This document shows positions 55,524 to 64,000 of a DNA stretch of 64,000 bases, in pieces. Positions within the stretch are counted from its first letter, which is position 1. Each line of letters opens with the position of its first letter. The translations under genes were made by a program, and so were the position numbers. Source of the stretch: Hephaestia mangrovi (GTDB lineage: Bacteria; Pseudomonadota; Alphaproteobacteria; Sphingomonadales; Sphingomonadaceae). A model generated the notes under the pieces. The model was not told where the DNA came from, did not search any database, and worked only from the letters and a program-made list of their open reading frames with translations. Location: assembly GCF_019880555.1 (NCBI RefSeq), contig NZ_JAINVU010000003.1, positions 1 to 64,000 on the forward strand. The letters run 5' to 3'.

Positions 55524-56476
55524 GCTGCGCGCTCGCGCTGGAGCAATTCAGCGGCACCAAGCGCGGCACCGACCAGCAGATGCGTCAACAGGATCAGGCT
55601 GCCGATCATGGCGATCATCGCGGCAACGTCGCTTTCGCGCCCGATAATGAACACCGCGACACCGACGAAGGCGAGATCCTTGTTGGGCACCAGCGGCAAG
55701 CGCGACAGGAGTTGGCGAACCGCCGACAGCACCAGCCACCAGGTCACGCCCACGGCGGGGAGCGCGAGATGCCACATCAGCGCCGTCAGCCCGATCATCG
55801 CCACGATCCGCGCGATATGCAGGGCAAGGATCCACGTCAATTCCGGGCGCGGCAGGGAAAACAACCGCCGACGGAGCAGCAGCATGGCGAATGACGTGAT
55901 CGCGAGTACCGAAAGCGATCCGACCATCGCGCGCCCGCCAAGCCCCAACTGGAGCAGCCCGAAGAAGGGCGCCGCCGCCGCCAGCATGACGAGCGTCATC
56001 GCATTGCCGGCAAAGGCGGAAAGGATCGCGACATCCTTGATCGCGCCGAACGGTGCGCTACGGGTAATCAGTCCCGCTCTGCGCACCCAGGTATAAAAAT
56101 ACACCTCGCCGAGATAGCCGAGCACGATTTCGTTAGTGACGCGCTTGCGCAGCAGCGCGGCGAAGCCCCGCGCCGGAATTGCCCACAACCGGCGATAGAT
56201 CAGCCACTCCGATATCGGCGTCGCAAGATAGGCGAGCACAAATGCCGCCCAGAATCCCGTACTGCGAGGGACCAGCGACAGGATATGCGCGACCGGCATG
56301 TCGCGAAGCTGGACCAGCGCCACCGCCAGTATCGCGAGCGAGATGGCGCCACCGGCCCATGCCGTCCAGCGACGCTCGGCCAGGGGAGAATCGAGGATGA
56401 CAGAGTTGGCTAACGTGCTGTCAATACGGGCCGAGGGGGCGGCAAGGGCGGTAGTACCACCAATGGTTGAAGTCAT
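55520..56476 (-). CDS. Multi-pass membrane protein, lysylphosphatidylglycerol synthase TM/flippase-like
   Basis: A 318-residue inner-membrane protein with about seven to eight hydrophobic segments. Central sequences LGYLGEVYFYTWV, FGAIKDVAILSAFAGNAMTL and RLPLVPNKDLAF are typical of UPF0104-type flippase-like proteins found beside glycosyltransferases. It likely moves or helps modify a lipid-linked product. It heads the four-gene operon; 81 bases separate it from the end of the TonB receptor gene upstream. Confidence 0.75.
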   Translation of the reverse strand: MTSTIGGTTALAAPSARIDSTLANSVILDSPLAERRWTAWAGGAISLAILAVALVQLRDMPVAHILSLVPRSTGFWAAFVLAYLATPISEWLIYRRLWAIPARGFAALLRKRVTNEIVLGYLGEVYFYTWVRRAGLITRSAPFGAIKDVAILSAFAGNAMTLVMLAAAAPFFGLLQLGLGGRAMVGSLSVLAITSFAMLLLRRRLFSLPRPELTWILALHIARIVAMIGLTALMWHLALPAVGVTWWLVLSAVRQLLSRLPLVPNKDLAFVGVAVFIIGRESDVAAMIAMIGSLILLTHLLVGAALGAAELLQRERAA

Positions 56477-56557
56477 GATCGATCCGAGCTGCTTTCCCTG
56501 CGGCAGCTAGGACGACGCGAGCGGACCGGCACCGCAGTCGGTTCATGACGAAATTCG

Positions 56558-58909
56558 TTACCAGTCGATCGCAGCGGAGATCGACAAGGAGCGCGGCCGC
56601 AACGGTGTATATTGCGGCCCAAGACGGATCGAGAACGGATTACCGAAGGCGAAACTGTCACCGGCAATATCGAACACATTGTCGATCCGTGCCGTGAAAC
56701 TCAACGGCCCTTTGCGCGCAGTTGCGGCGGCGGCGAACACCGCATAGTCGCCCATGTGCCGATCGAGATCGGGATCAAAGCTGAGCCGCGCGCTGCCGAC
56801 ATAATTGCCCTGCCCGATCAGCCGCATCGTCCACTCGCCGAGCACGAAGCGATGGTCGATTCGTCCTCTGAGCGTGAGATCGGGCGAAACCGGCAGCCGC
56901 CGGTCTTCAAGTCGGGTGCCGTCTGCCGTCGATACGAGTTCGGCCCGCTCCGCATTGAAGCCGGCGCTCAGCGACCAGCCTCTTCCCAATGCCCAATCGA
57001 TGCTGCCATCGGCGCCGATGATTCGCGCCTGGCCGGCGTTGCGGGTCGATATCAGGCCGTTCGCCAGCAGGTAATCCGACTGTACGTCATGCCAGTTGGT
57101 GTAATAGAGCCCCGCACCAAGCGAGAGACGGTCACCGATCGCCAGTCGCCCCCCGGTCTCGAGGCTCTCCAGTTCATCCGAATCGAACCGACCCTCGCGC
57201 GCGCCGCTGCCGGCCGCGAGCCCGCCGGGGCGCAGCGCGCGGGCATAACGCAGGAACAGGAAACGCCCTTTGGCTGGCGTCCACGACAAGGAAAGGCTCG
57301 GCGAAAAGCCGAGTTTGTCGCGCGATCGCTCGCGGCGCGACAATGCTTCGTTGCGCTTGTCGGACGCATCGGTGTCGAACAATCGCGCGCCGGCAGTCAA
57401 CCGCAGCGGGCCGATCGGCGCGGAAAATTCTCCGAAAGCCGCATATTCGGCGACATCCTGATCGATCGACTCGACCGGCAGCGCCGCTCCTTGAGCGGTG
57501 ATCGTGCCGTCGAGACTGCTCGACGCGTGGAGATAGGCGAGCCCGGCAACCCAGCGCACCGGGCCGGGCGACCGAGGGGACAGGCGCACTTCCTGATTGA
57601 CGATCGAATAGCGCCGCTTGTCCGCGAATATTGCCGGCGCGGCAACACCGAAACTCGCGGCCGAAGCGCTGGCATCGAGCCGGTAATCGACTGCCTGAGC
57701 GACGTAGCTGGAGGTCATCGTCAGCGCTAGCCCGCCAAGCCGCCCATGCACATCGAGATGTGCCTGCACAAAATCGTTATCCGCTGGTTCGGCGATCGGA
57801 TGGAGGCGATCGAGCCGTCCCGCCGAACCCGTGACATATTGGCTATCGGCAGCGTTGAGCGATTGCAGCATGCCACCGAGATCGATGCGCCAGTCGGCAC
57901 CCGGCGTCCAGCGCGCGGCCGCGCGCACCCCTTTGACCGTCGTGCCATTGGTGTCTTGCGCGCCACCGACATCGTCGAGCCAGCCCGGTTCGCCGCGATA
58001 ATAACCGACCACGCGCACGGCCAACCGATCGCGGACGAGCGGCACATTGGCAACGAGATCGCCTCCCCCGCCGAATCCCCCATGCTGGCTTGCCTCGCCT
58101 ATCGCGACAGCGGAGCCTGAAAAGTTTAACGTGTCGGGTGCGTTGCTGACGATGCGGAAGATGCCGCCGAGCGCACCCGAGCCGTACAGTGGGCCTTGCG
58201 GCCCCTTGAGCACCTCGACGCGAGCGACATCGACGAGCAACAGATCGGGATCGGGCGCGTCGTAGGTGATCCGGCTGTCGTCCAGGACGACCGCGACGGT
58301 GGACTGGCTGGGGCCGTTGAACGGGCTGTCGGCAATCCCGCGGATGAAGGCGCGATTGCGCCCCGGCCCCAGGTTGGTGAACGCCAACCCATTGATCCCG
58401 CTGGCGATGGTGGCGCTGTCCGGCGAAACGATCCCGGTGCCGATCCGATCGGGCGTGGCGACCGCAATCGATGCTGGCACCGCATCGAGGCGTTCGGGTT
58501 GCTTGGTCGCGGTGACGATGATGTCGGATCGCGGCGTGACGATCGGCGGTGGACGATGCCGCGTTCTGGCGACCCGGCGCGGCGGCGCGGCAGCATCCTT
58601 CTCCAGGCGAAAGGCACGCGGCCCGGCCGCCACGGCGTGATAGCCTATCCCGGCCAGCAGCCGGCGCAGTGCCGCGGTCGCGGTCATCGTGCCATGGACG
58701 GCGCGGGTGCGCATCGGCGGCAGCGCGCCGGGTAGCCCCACCGACAAACCGGTCGCCCGCGACCACGCAGCGAGGCTCTGCGTCAGCGGCCCAGCGGGAA
58801 TATCGATGCGGCTTCGTTGGGCAACGGGAGCGGCCGAGGCCCGGTCAGGAAGGCTTGCCGCCGAGCACGATGCGGTCGCCACGACGGTCCACGCGAAGGC
58901 CCGCGACAC
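56558..58909 (-). CDS. TonB-dependent receptor with N-terminal STN signalling domain
   Basis: FecA-like transducing receptor of about 783 residues. After a signal peptide (VSRAFAWTVVATASCSAASL) comes an STN domain (IDIPAGPLTQSLAAWSRATG to YHAVAAGPRAFRL), then the plug (DIIVTATKQPERLDAVPAS, VEVLKGPQGPLYGSGALGG) and a beta-barrel ending in SAAIDW. The STN domain would contact FecR. Iron-siderophore uptake is the usual role, but the ligand is unknown. The start is uncertain: GTG 58909 gives a clean signal peptide and a 65-base overlap with fecR; ATG 58993 would overlap by 149. Confidence 0.88.
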   Translation of the reverse strand: MSRAFAWTVVATASCSAASLPDRASAAPVAQRSRIDIPAGPLTQSLAAWSRATGLSVGLPGALPPMRTRAVHGTMTATAALRRLLAGIGYHAVAAGPRAFRLEKDAAAPPRRVARTRHRPPPIVTPRSDIIVTATKQPERLDAVPASIAVATPDRIGTGIVSPDSATIASGINGLAFTNLGPGRNRAFIRGIADSPFNGPSQSTVAVVLDDSRITYDAPDPDLLLVDVARVEVLKGPQGPLYGSGALGGIFRIVSNAPDTLNFSGSAVAIGEASQHGGFGGGGDLVANVPLVRDRLAVRVVGYYRGEPGWLDDVGGAQDTNGTTVKGVRAAARWTPGADWRIDLGGMLQSLNAADSQYVTGSAGRLDRLHPIAEPADNDFVQAHLDVHGRLGGLALTMTSSYVAQAVDYRLDASASAASFGVAAPAIFADKRRYSIVNQEVRLSPRSPGPVRWVAGLAYLHASSSLDGTITAQGAALPVESIDQDVAEYAAFGEFSAPIGPLRLTAGARLFDTDASDKRNEALSRRERSRDKLGFSPSLSLSWTPAKGRFLFLRYARALRPGGLAAGSGAREGRFDSDELESLETGGRLAIGDRLSLGAGLYYTNWHDVQSDYLLANGLISTRNAGQARIIGADGSIDWALGRGWSLSAGFNAERAELVSTADGTRLEDRRLPVSPDLTLRGRIDHRFVLGEWTMRLIGQGNYVGSARLSFDPDLDRHMGDYAVFAAAATARKGPLSFTARIDNVFDIAGDSFAFGNPFSIRLGPQYTPLRPRSLSISAAIDW

Positions 58910-59780
58910 TCGCAAGATCGGAAACCAGCCTCGTGCCGTCGCCAATGACCAACACCCCCGAGAACCGTCGTTCTGCCAACGCCGGATCGACACTGACCGG
59001 CGTGCCGCGATAGCGGCTTATATCGGCCGCGACCACTGCCAGCGACGCATTGTCATATACAAGCCGCCCCTGGCGCCAGCTCGCCACGTCTGCGCTCGCG
59101 ATCGGCGAAACCATCGGCGCCCCTTCGCCATTGCCGATCAAGCGCCGACCAGCGGCAAGCACAGTACGACCTCCCGTGCCCTGAGTCACCGTAACCGTAC
59201 CGTCGGCGACTGCGATCGCGACGCGCCCTCCCCCGGAATCGATCGAGAAGTGCGTTCCAATATCCATGATGCGATACCCACCGGCAGTGACCGAAAGCTG
59301 GCGTGTCGGATCGTGCGGCACGTCGAAATAGGCAGCGCCGCGTTGAAGAGTGATCTCACGTTGATTCCCGCCGACGCTGATTGCGCTGTCCGCCGACAAG
59401 GCGATCCGCGTACCGTCGGCTAGGGCCACCGCCTTGGTCTCGGCTGGCCGCGTAGTATAGATCACCGCCTTCTCCTGCGGCGTGTGGAGCAAGGGGATTC
59501 CGACCACAAGCGCCAGCGCGGCGGCTACGCCGGCGCCGAGCGCCCAACGCCGCGACGGGCGGGACTCGCGCGCGCCGGTCTCGCTCGGCAGAATCGCAAG
59601 GATCGTATCACGATGCGCATCGACCGCGGCGTCGATCGAGGCGATCTCGTCATAAGCCGTTCGATTGGCGGGATCGGCCTCCAGCCACGCGGTGAAGCGG
59701 TCCCAATCGGCATCGTCGCGCGCCAGCGCATGGTGCCAGGCGATCGCTTCCTCGATGCGGTCAATATCCCCGTTATCCAT
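58845..59780 (-). CDS. FecR-family anti-sigma/sigma regulator
   Basis: Inner-membrane signal transducer of 311 residues. It has the N-terminal DUF4880 sigma-binding segment (EEAIAWHHALARDDADWDRF), a single membrane helix (about 80-100, WALGAGVAAALALVVGIPLL) and a periplasmic FecR domain (RGAAYFDVPHDPTRQLSV) plus a C-terminal STN-like part. It passes the receptor signal to the ECF sigma factor encoded upstream. ATG 59780 is preferred; GTG 59798 is in frame. Confidence 0.92.
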   Translation of the reverse strand: MDNGDIDRIEEAIAWHHALARDDADWDRFTAWLEADPANRTAYDEIASIDAAVDAHRDTILAILPSETGARESRPSRRWALGAGVAAALALVVGIPLLHTPQEKAVIYTTRPAETKAVALADGTRIALSADSAISVGGNQREITLQRGAAYFDVPHDPTRQLSVTAGGYRIMDIGTHFSIDSGGGRVAIAVADGTVTVTQGTGGRTVLAAGRRLIGNGEGAPMVSPIASADVASWRQGRLVYDNASLAVVAADISRYRGTPVSVDPALAERRFSGVLVIGDGTRLVSDLASVAGLRVDRRGDRIVLGGKPS

Positions 59781-59833
59781 CACCACGTATCCCGTCACCC
59801 CTGTGCAGATGACGTCGCATCATCCGTCTCACC

Positions 59834-60355
59834 TCAGTCCGCCAGCATTCGGCGGAGATGTTTCATCGCCACCGCCATATGCTTTTCCACCCCGCTCTTG
59901 CTGATGCCGAGGTGCGCAGCGACCTCCCCATGACTGTGCCCCTCGATCTTGTGCAGTTGGAAAACGCGCCGTGCGCCTTCGGGCAGGTTGGCGATCGCCG
60001 AGGCGAGCCTCGCCGCTTCCTCGCGTGCGGCAATCGCGTCGTCGGCGCCGGGTGCGGTATCGGCAGCCTCCTCGGTCGGCGACATCACGCCATGCGCTTC
60101 CTCCGACCAGCGCCGCTCTCGCGCCGCCCGGCGTTGCGCCGCGCGGCGCCGATCGATCACCAGATTATGAGCGACGCGGAACAAATAGGCTCGCCAATGC
60201 TCGACCGCGGCGGGCTTGACGTCACGGGTACGCACCCACAGTTCCTGCAGAATATCCTCGGCTTCGTCGCGATCGCCCGTGCGCGCGACGAGGAAGCGCA
60301 TGAGATCGGCTCGGAAATGGGCGACCATGCCGGCGGGATCGGATTCGGGATTCAC
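59834..60355 (-). CDS. ECF sigma factor, FecI type
   Basis: Extracytoplasmic-function sigma factor of 173 residues. Region 2 is seen in DRDEAEDILQELWVRTRD and AYLFRVAHNLVIDRRR; region 4 in LPEGARRVFQLHKIEGHSHGEVAAHLGISKSGVEKHM (split about 125-160). The GTG start at 60355 has only a weak AGG upstream; an internal ATG nine codons in is the alternative. It precedes fecR and the STN receptor in one operon and would direct transcription of that receptor. Confidence 0.93.
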   Translation of the reverse strand: MNPESDPAGMVAHFRADLMRFLVARTGDRDEAEDILQELWVRTRDVKPAAVEHWRAYLFRVAHNLVIDRRRAAQRRAARERRWSEEAHGVMSPTEEAADTAPGADDAIAAREEAARLASAIANLPEGARRVFQLHKIEGHSHGEVAAHLGISKSGVEKHMAVAMKHLRRMLAD

Positions 60356-60432
60356 GCGACCAACCTATCGGGCTGCCGTCTCGTTGTCGCCCTCAAGGGC
60401 TGATGCACCGGCCACGCCGCCGCGCGCTGCCT

Positions 60433-60834
60433 TCACCCCGCCCTCGCCTGGTTGATCAGCGTTGCCGCGACCACGCCGAGCCACACGAAGACAAGGCAGA
60501 GAATCACTGACATTACGATATTCGCGCCGGCTTCCAGCATGTCGCCTTCACGAATCAGCGCGAGCGTCTGGAGGCTGAACGAGGAAAAGGTCGTATAACC
60601 GCCACAGAAGCCGACCAGCATGAACTGCCGGATATCGGGCGACACCATCGCGCGGCCGTCGGGGCCGGTGAGCCCCGAAAGGATACCGATGATGAAAGAC
60701 CCCGTCACGTTGCAGACGAGTGTGCCCCAGGGGAAGGTCTCGCCGAACCAGACGGTGAAGATGCGCGAAACGCCATAGCGGCTCATGCTGCCGATGGCGC
60801 CGCCGAGAGCGATCCACAAATAGGTTATGAACAC
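60433..60834 (-). CDS. crcB: Fluoride channel CrcB/Fluc
   Basis: Small inner-membrane fluoride exporter of 133 residues with four helices. Family marks are IALGGAIGSMSRYGVSR at the N-terminus, GTLVCNVTGSFIIG (conserved Asn) and FCGGYTTFSSFSLQT. The GTG start at 60834 is preceded by CGGAGGAG. A fluoride riboswitch lies 53 bases upstream, directly supporting the role. Confidence 0.96.
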   Translation of the reverse strand: MFITYLWIALGGAIGSMSRYGVSRIFTVWFGETFPWGTLVCNVTGSFIIGILSGLTGPDGRAMVSPDIRQFMLVGFCGGYTTFSSFSLQTLALIREGDMLEAGANIVMSVILCLVFVWLGVVAATLINQARAG

Positions 60835-60886
60835 CCACTCCTCCGATCCGGCCGACGGGAAAAGACGCTTCCCATCCGTGACAAGC

Positions 60887-60943
60887 AGCAGGAGTCATCA
60901 GCCCCCGACGAGGAGCGGTTTGCGGGGAACCCCATCCCCGGAA
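60887..60943 (-). ncRNA. Fluoride riboswitch (crcB motif)
   Basis: On the minus strand the leader reads GGGGATGGGGTTCCCC, then CAAACCGCTCC, and after a short loop GGGGCTGATGACTCCT. This matches the crcB motif: GG-GATGG stem-loop, the pseudoknot CCGC segment and the near-invariant CTGATGACTCCT end. It lies upstream of crcB in the same orientation. Fluoride binding would switch on expression of the exporter. Confidence 0.92.
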
Positions 60944-61162
60944 GACGCCAAGACCTTTGGCCCGGGCAACCTCGAATGCCGGATCGGAACGACGATCGCC
61001 CAACGGCACCTTGGGACTGCCTATTGCCGGATCGAGATCGCACCGACAAGGCTGAAATCATGGACTTGTCGCCGGCCGAACGATCATCGCCACCACGCCG
61101 TGATTCGAGCGCGCGTACCCTGCGAGAGGATCTAGGCGGGTGGGTCGCGGAAATCCCCATGT
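60944..61162. other. Intergenic region between riboswitch and tRNA-Ala
   Basis: No gene or clear motif seen. The crcB promoter is expected at the riboswitch end. An open frame running from 60827 to 61135 on the plus strand overlaps the riboswitch and has no family resemblance. Confidence 0.5.
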
Positions 61163-61238
61163 TGGTGGAGCCGAGGGGGATCGAACCCCTGACCTCTACA
61201 CTGCCAGTGTAGCGCTCTCCCAGCTGAGCTACGGCCCC
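61163..61238 (-). tRNA. tRNA-Ala (GGC)
   Basis: Full cloverleaf on the minus strand: acceptor GGGGCCG/CGGCTCC (one G-U pair), D-arm GCTCAGCTGGGAGAGC, anticodon stem-loop CTACA-CTGGCAG-TGTAG with anticodon GGC (61203-61205), T-loop TTCGATC, discriminator A and encoded CCA. Length 76 bases. Confidence 0.97.
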
Positions 61239-61294
61239 GTTCGCGGTTGCGAAGGCGTCGCCCCTTAAAGGGGTGGCGACGCCTTGGCAAGCGA

Positions 61295-61633
61295 TCAGTT
61301 TTCTTCGTCGTCGTCACCACGCTTGACGCCGCCGATATCGTCATCGTCGTCGCCGAGATCGACCTCGTCGTCGGGCGACGCCTCTTCGTCCTCGTCGATG
61401 TTCAGATCATCGTCGTGATCGTCATCGCTGCCGCCCGCGAGCGCCGCATCCTTCTTCTTGGTCTCGTCGGTATTCTGCTCGAACGGCAACGGCTGCTTCG
61501 ACTTGAGCACCGGCTCGGGTACCCAGGCGGTGCCGCACTCGATGCAGGTGACGGGGTCGTCCTTGCCGAGATCGTAGAATCGCGTTCCGCATTTCGGGCA
61601 GGTCCGCTTCGTGCCCCATTCCGGCTTCACCAT
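61295..61633 (-). CDS. FYDLN-type zinc-ribbon acidic protein (TIGR02300-like)
   Basis: Protein of 112 residues: an N-terminal zinc ribbon with two CxxC pairs (TCPKCGTRFYDLGK and TCIECGTAW), and a highly acidic C-terminal half rich in Asp and Glu. This arrangement, starting MVKPEWGTKR, is a conserved alphaproteobacterial family of unknown function. It is divergent from aroA, 105 bases away, its usual neighbour in this group of bacteria. Confidence 0.93.
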   Translation of the reverse strand: MVKPEWGTKRTCPKCGTRFYDLGKDDPVTCIECGTAWVPEPVLKSKQPLPFEQNTDETKKKDAALAGGSDDDHDDDLNIDEDEEASPDDEVDLGDDDDDIGGVKRGDDDEEN

Positions 61634-61738
61634 CTGTGCGCCTCGTTGCCTTTCGAATTGATGGAGGATTGCAGGTTGGCCTGCAAAGTGGGGCGCGCCT
61701 TGCCATAGCGCAACCGGACTGTCAAAAGCCCGCGCGCC

Positions 61739-63064
61739 ATGGCCCATCTCACACCCCAGGAAATGACGATCGCCGCCCGCGGTGCGCTGACCGGAACCGT
61801 TGCCGTTCCAGGCGACAAGTCGATCAGTCACCGATCCTTGATGCTGTCGGCGCTGGCGGTGGGGACAAGCCGAATCACCGGCCTGCTCGAAGGTGAGGAC
61901 GTCCTCGCCACCGCCGCAGCGATGCGCGCGATGGGGGCGGAGATCGTGCGCGAAGAAAACGGCTGCTGGCGCGTCAACGGCGTCGGCGTTGGCGGGCTGT
62001 TGCAACCGCAATCGGCGCTCGACATGGGCAATTCGGGCACATCGACGCGCTTGCTGATGGGTCTCGTGGCGAGCCATGCGATCACCGTCACCTTCACCGG
62101 CGACGCCTCGCTGTCGAAACGGCCGATGGCGCGCGTGATCGAGCCGCTGTCGCAGATGGGCACCGACATTACCGCTTCGCCGGGCGGCCGGCTACCGCTG
62201 ATGGTGCGCGGCATCGTACCGGCGGTGCCAATCAGCTACACGCTCCCGGTCGCATCGGCACAGGTCAAGTCGGCTGTGCTGCTCGCCGGCCTCAACACGC
62301 CAGGCGTCACGCGGGTGATCGAGCCGATCGCGACGCGCGATCATTCCGAGCGGATGCTCGCGGGCTTTGGCGCCGCGATCAGCGTCGAGGAAACTGCCGA
62401 GGGCCGCATTATCTCGCTCACCGGCGAGGCCGAATTGAAGCCACAGGACATCACGGTCCCCGGCGACCCGTCATCAGCCGCCTTCTGGGCTGTCGCGGCA
62501 TCGATCGTCCCGGGGTCGGATATCACCATCACCAACGTCGGCATGAACCCGACGCGGACCGGGCTGTTCGCGGCGCTCCGCCTGATGGGGGCCGATATCA
62601 GCGAACTCGATTCGCGTACGGTCGGCGGCGAGCCGGTCGCCGATCTGCGCGTCCGCCACACCCCGCTCTCCGCGATTGACGTTTCTCCCGAGCTCACCCC
62701 CAGCATGATCGACGAATATCCGGTCCTGTTCGTGGCCGCGGCACTTGCCGACGGCCGCACGATCGCGCGCGGCGCGCACGAGTTGCGCGTCAAGGAATCG
62801 GATCGCATCGCGACGATGGCGGAGGCGCTTTCCGCATGCGGTGTCGCGATCGATGAGTTCGAGGACGGCCTCGCGATCACCGGCACCGCCGGCCAGCCGA
62901 TCGCGGGCGGGGCACGGATCGCCTCGAAACTCGATCATCGCATCGCAATGTCGCTGGCCGTCGCTGGACTGGCGGCGCGCGATCCTGTGACGATCGACGA
63001 CGTCGCGCCGGTCGCCACCAGCTATCCGGGCTTCTTCTCCAGCCTTGACGATCTGACCCAATAG
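61739..63064 (+). CDS. aroA: 3-phosphoshikimate 1-carboxyvinyltransferase (EPSP synthase)
   Basis: Transfers enolpyruvyl from PEP to shikimate 3-phosphate. The 441 residues have [16 protein letters not shown] near the N-terminus, the PEP-site block [31 protein letters not shown] and, near the C-terminus, RVKESDRIA and KLDHRIAMS. Layout and the SLSKRPM motif are of the class II type. Residue 100 is Gly, not the Ala found in strongly glyphosate-tolerant class II enzymes. ATG 61739 is the family start. It is followed by cmk after 14 bases. Confidence 0.96.
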   Translation: MAHLTPQEMTIAARGALTGTVAVPGDKSISHRSLMLSALAVGTSRITGLLEGEDVLATAAAMRAMGAEIVREENGCWRVNGVGVGGLLQPQSALDMGNSGTSTRLLMGLVASHAITVTFTGDASLSKRPMARVIEPLSQMGTDITASPGGRLPLMVRGIVPAVPISYTLPVASAQVKSAVLLAGLNTPGVTRVIEPIATRDHSERMLAGFGAAISVEETAEGRIISLTGEAELKPQDITVPGDPSSAAFWAVAASIVPGSDITITNVGMNPTRTGLFAALRLMGADISELDSRTVGGEPVADLRVRHTPLSAIDVSPELTPSMIDEYPVLFVAAALADGRTIARGAHELRVKESDRIATMAEALSACGVAIDEFEDGLAITGTAGQPIAGGARIASKLDHRIAMSLAVAGLAARDPVTIDDVAPVATSYPGFFSSLDDLTQ

Positions 63065-63078
63065 AGTTTCGTGTACCG

Positions 63079-63720
63079 ATGATCATCGCCGTCGACGGAC
63101 CCGCCGCTTCCGGCAAGGGCACAATCGCCCGTGCGCTCGCCCGCCACTACGGCCTGCCCCATCTCGACACCGGCCTGCTCTATCGCGCCGTAGCGTTGAC
63201 CGTGATGCGCAACGAGCTCGATCCGGAGAAGGAAGCCGATGCCGTCGCCTCGTGCGATTTCCCCGATTCACTGCTCGACGATCCGGCGCTGAGGGGCGAC
63301 GAGGCCGGCAAGGCGGCATCGATTGTTTCGGCGCACCCGCTGGTCCGCGCGGCGCTGCTGCAGCGCCAGCGGCGGTTCGCGCAGCAACCCGGCGGCGCCG
63401 TGCTCGACGGACGTGACATCGGCACCGTGATCGCGCCGGAGGCCGACGCGAAACTGTTCGTCAAGGCAACGCCGATGATTCGCGCGCGCCGGCGCCACGA
63501 GGAGTTGAAACGCGGCGGCTCGACCGTCACCTACGATCGCGTGCTGGCCGATATTCGTGCCCGTGACGCGCGCGATTCGTCGCGCTCCGCAGCGCCGCTC
63601 GTCCAGGCGCCGGACGCAATGTTGCTCGATACCAGCTTCCTGTCGATCGAAGCGGCGGTGCAGAAGGCGATTGCGCTGGTCGACGCCCGGATCGCGTCAA
63701 ACGCCGACGTGGAACGGTGA
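63079..63720 (+). CDS. cmk: Cytidylate kinase
   Basis: Phosphorylates CMP and dCMP. The 213-residue protein opens with the P-loop [19 protein letters not shown] (GPAASGKGT at 7-15), followed by [29 protein letters not shown] with the nucleotide-binding Asp/Arg, and [15 protein letters not shown]. The aroA-cmk order is standard in alphaproteobacteria. Its end overlaps the convergent transporter gene by 24 bases. Confidence 0.96.
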   Translation: MIIAVDGPAASGKGTIARALARHYGLPHLDTGLLYRAVALTVMRNELDPEKEADAVASCDFPDSLLDDPALRGDEAGKAASIVSAHPLVRAALLQRQRRFAQQPGGAVLDGRDIGTVIAPEADAKLFVKATPMIRARRRHEELKRGGSTVTYDRVLADIRARDARDSSRSAAPLVQAPDAMLLDTSFLSIEAAVQKAIALVDARIASNADVER

Positions 63721-64000
63721 AAAGTCAGTGCCGCGGTCGTAGACATCTACGCCCTCGGCCCGCTTGAGCCAGCCGACCACGGCATAGGTCACCGGCGTCA
63801 ACACGACTTCCCAGCCGACCTTGAGTACGAACTGGCTTATCATCACTTGCCCCAGCGCCGCGACCGGCCAGTCGGCGAGACCGTAGAAGGCGAGCGGATA
63901 GAAGATCAGGCTGTCGGCCCCCTCGCCGACGATGGTGCTGCCGATCGTGCGGGTCCACAGCCAGCGGCCGCGGGTCCAGATCTTCATCTTGGCAAGCACC
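63697..64000 (-). CDS. Queuosine-precursor transporter (YhhQ/VUT family), C-terminal part
   Basis: The C-terminal 100 residues of a membrane protein whose start lies beyond the window. [30 protein letters not shown] (seen here in two halves) is the signature of the VUT/YhhQ family, which imports preQ0 or preQ1-type precursors. Two to three membrane helices follow and the tail ends [11 protein letters not shown]. The usual rpsA gene after cmk is replaced here by this convergent gene. Confidence 0.9.
   Translation of the reverse strand, partial: VLAKMKIWTRGRWLWTRTIGSTIVGEGADSLIFYPLAFYGLADWPVAALGQVMISQFVLKVGWEVVLTPVTYAVVGWLKRAEGVDVYDRGTDFSPFHVGV

Overview
The window looks like chromosome of a sphingomonad (Alphaproteobacteria; Sphingomonas or a close relative). 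Grounds: high GC with many GTG starts and GTGA/ATGA gene overlaps; several TonB-dependent receptors, one with a tryptophan-halogenase/DUF6445 partner pair; a FecI-FecR-STN receptor set; housekeeping genes of alphaproteobacterial type (FYDLN zinc-ribbon protein, class II-like AroA, Cmk, Nth, DapB, IspB). These assignments come from reading the sequence and recognising families; no database search was run.

Layout. 1-684: end of an IS3-family element, a possible interrupted gene and non-coding sequence beside tRNA-Arg(CCG). 685-3657: tRNA-Arg, nth-dapB-chorismate mutase (minus strand) and divergent polyprenyl diphosphate synthase. 3764-8781: MarR-controlled efflux operon (FUSC, DUF1656, HlyD, NodT). 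8806-34831: a large accessory block for plant arabinogalactan-type polysaccharide: tryptophan halogenase, DUF6445, TonB receptor, GH51, GntR regulator, pentonate dehydratase, mutarotase, sugar MFS, ketoglutarate-semialdehyde dehydrogenase, AraD1/FAH-type dehydratase, then GH35-like/DUF5597, GH27, GH30, GH43, GH35 and GH127. A short palindrome, TTGTC-N-GACAA and variants, recurs before these transcription units and is proposed as the GntR operator. 34811-41904: LysR regulator and a valine-degradation operon (mmsA, a small lipoprotein gene, acyl-CoA dehydrogenase, HIBYL-CoA hydrolase, enoyl-CoA hydratase, mmsB). 41979-51259: hexuronate block (ExuT-like MFS, FAH-like hydratase, UxuB-like reductase, a 47-codon ORF, LacI regulator, uxaC, kduI, kduD, kdgK), with three ACCGGTGTCA-containing sites as likely LacI operators. 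51378-56476: AcpA-like phosphoesterase facing a tightly overlapping four-gene operon (flippase-like membrane protein, DUF2141, GT4, DUF2334 deacetylase). 56558-60355: ECF sigma, FecR and STN-domain TonB receptor. 60433-60943: crcB behind a fluoride riboswitch. 61163-64000: tRNA-Ala(GGC), FYDLN protein, aroA, cmk and part of a queuosine-precursor transporter.

How it fits together. Oligosaccharides would enter through the TonB receptor and be trimmed by six secreted or periplasmic glycosidases that remove arabinose and galactose. Pentose would be oxidised by a Weimberg-type route (pentonate dehydratase, 2-keto-3-deoxypentonate dehydratase, KGSA dehydrogenase) to 2-oxoglutarate. Uronic acid side chains would go through UxaC, UxuB and KdgK towards KDPG. 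The pentose dehydrogenase and lactonase, mannonate/altronate dehydratases and KDPG aldolase are not in the window. REP-like imperfect palindromes sit in three intergenic gaps.
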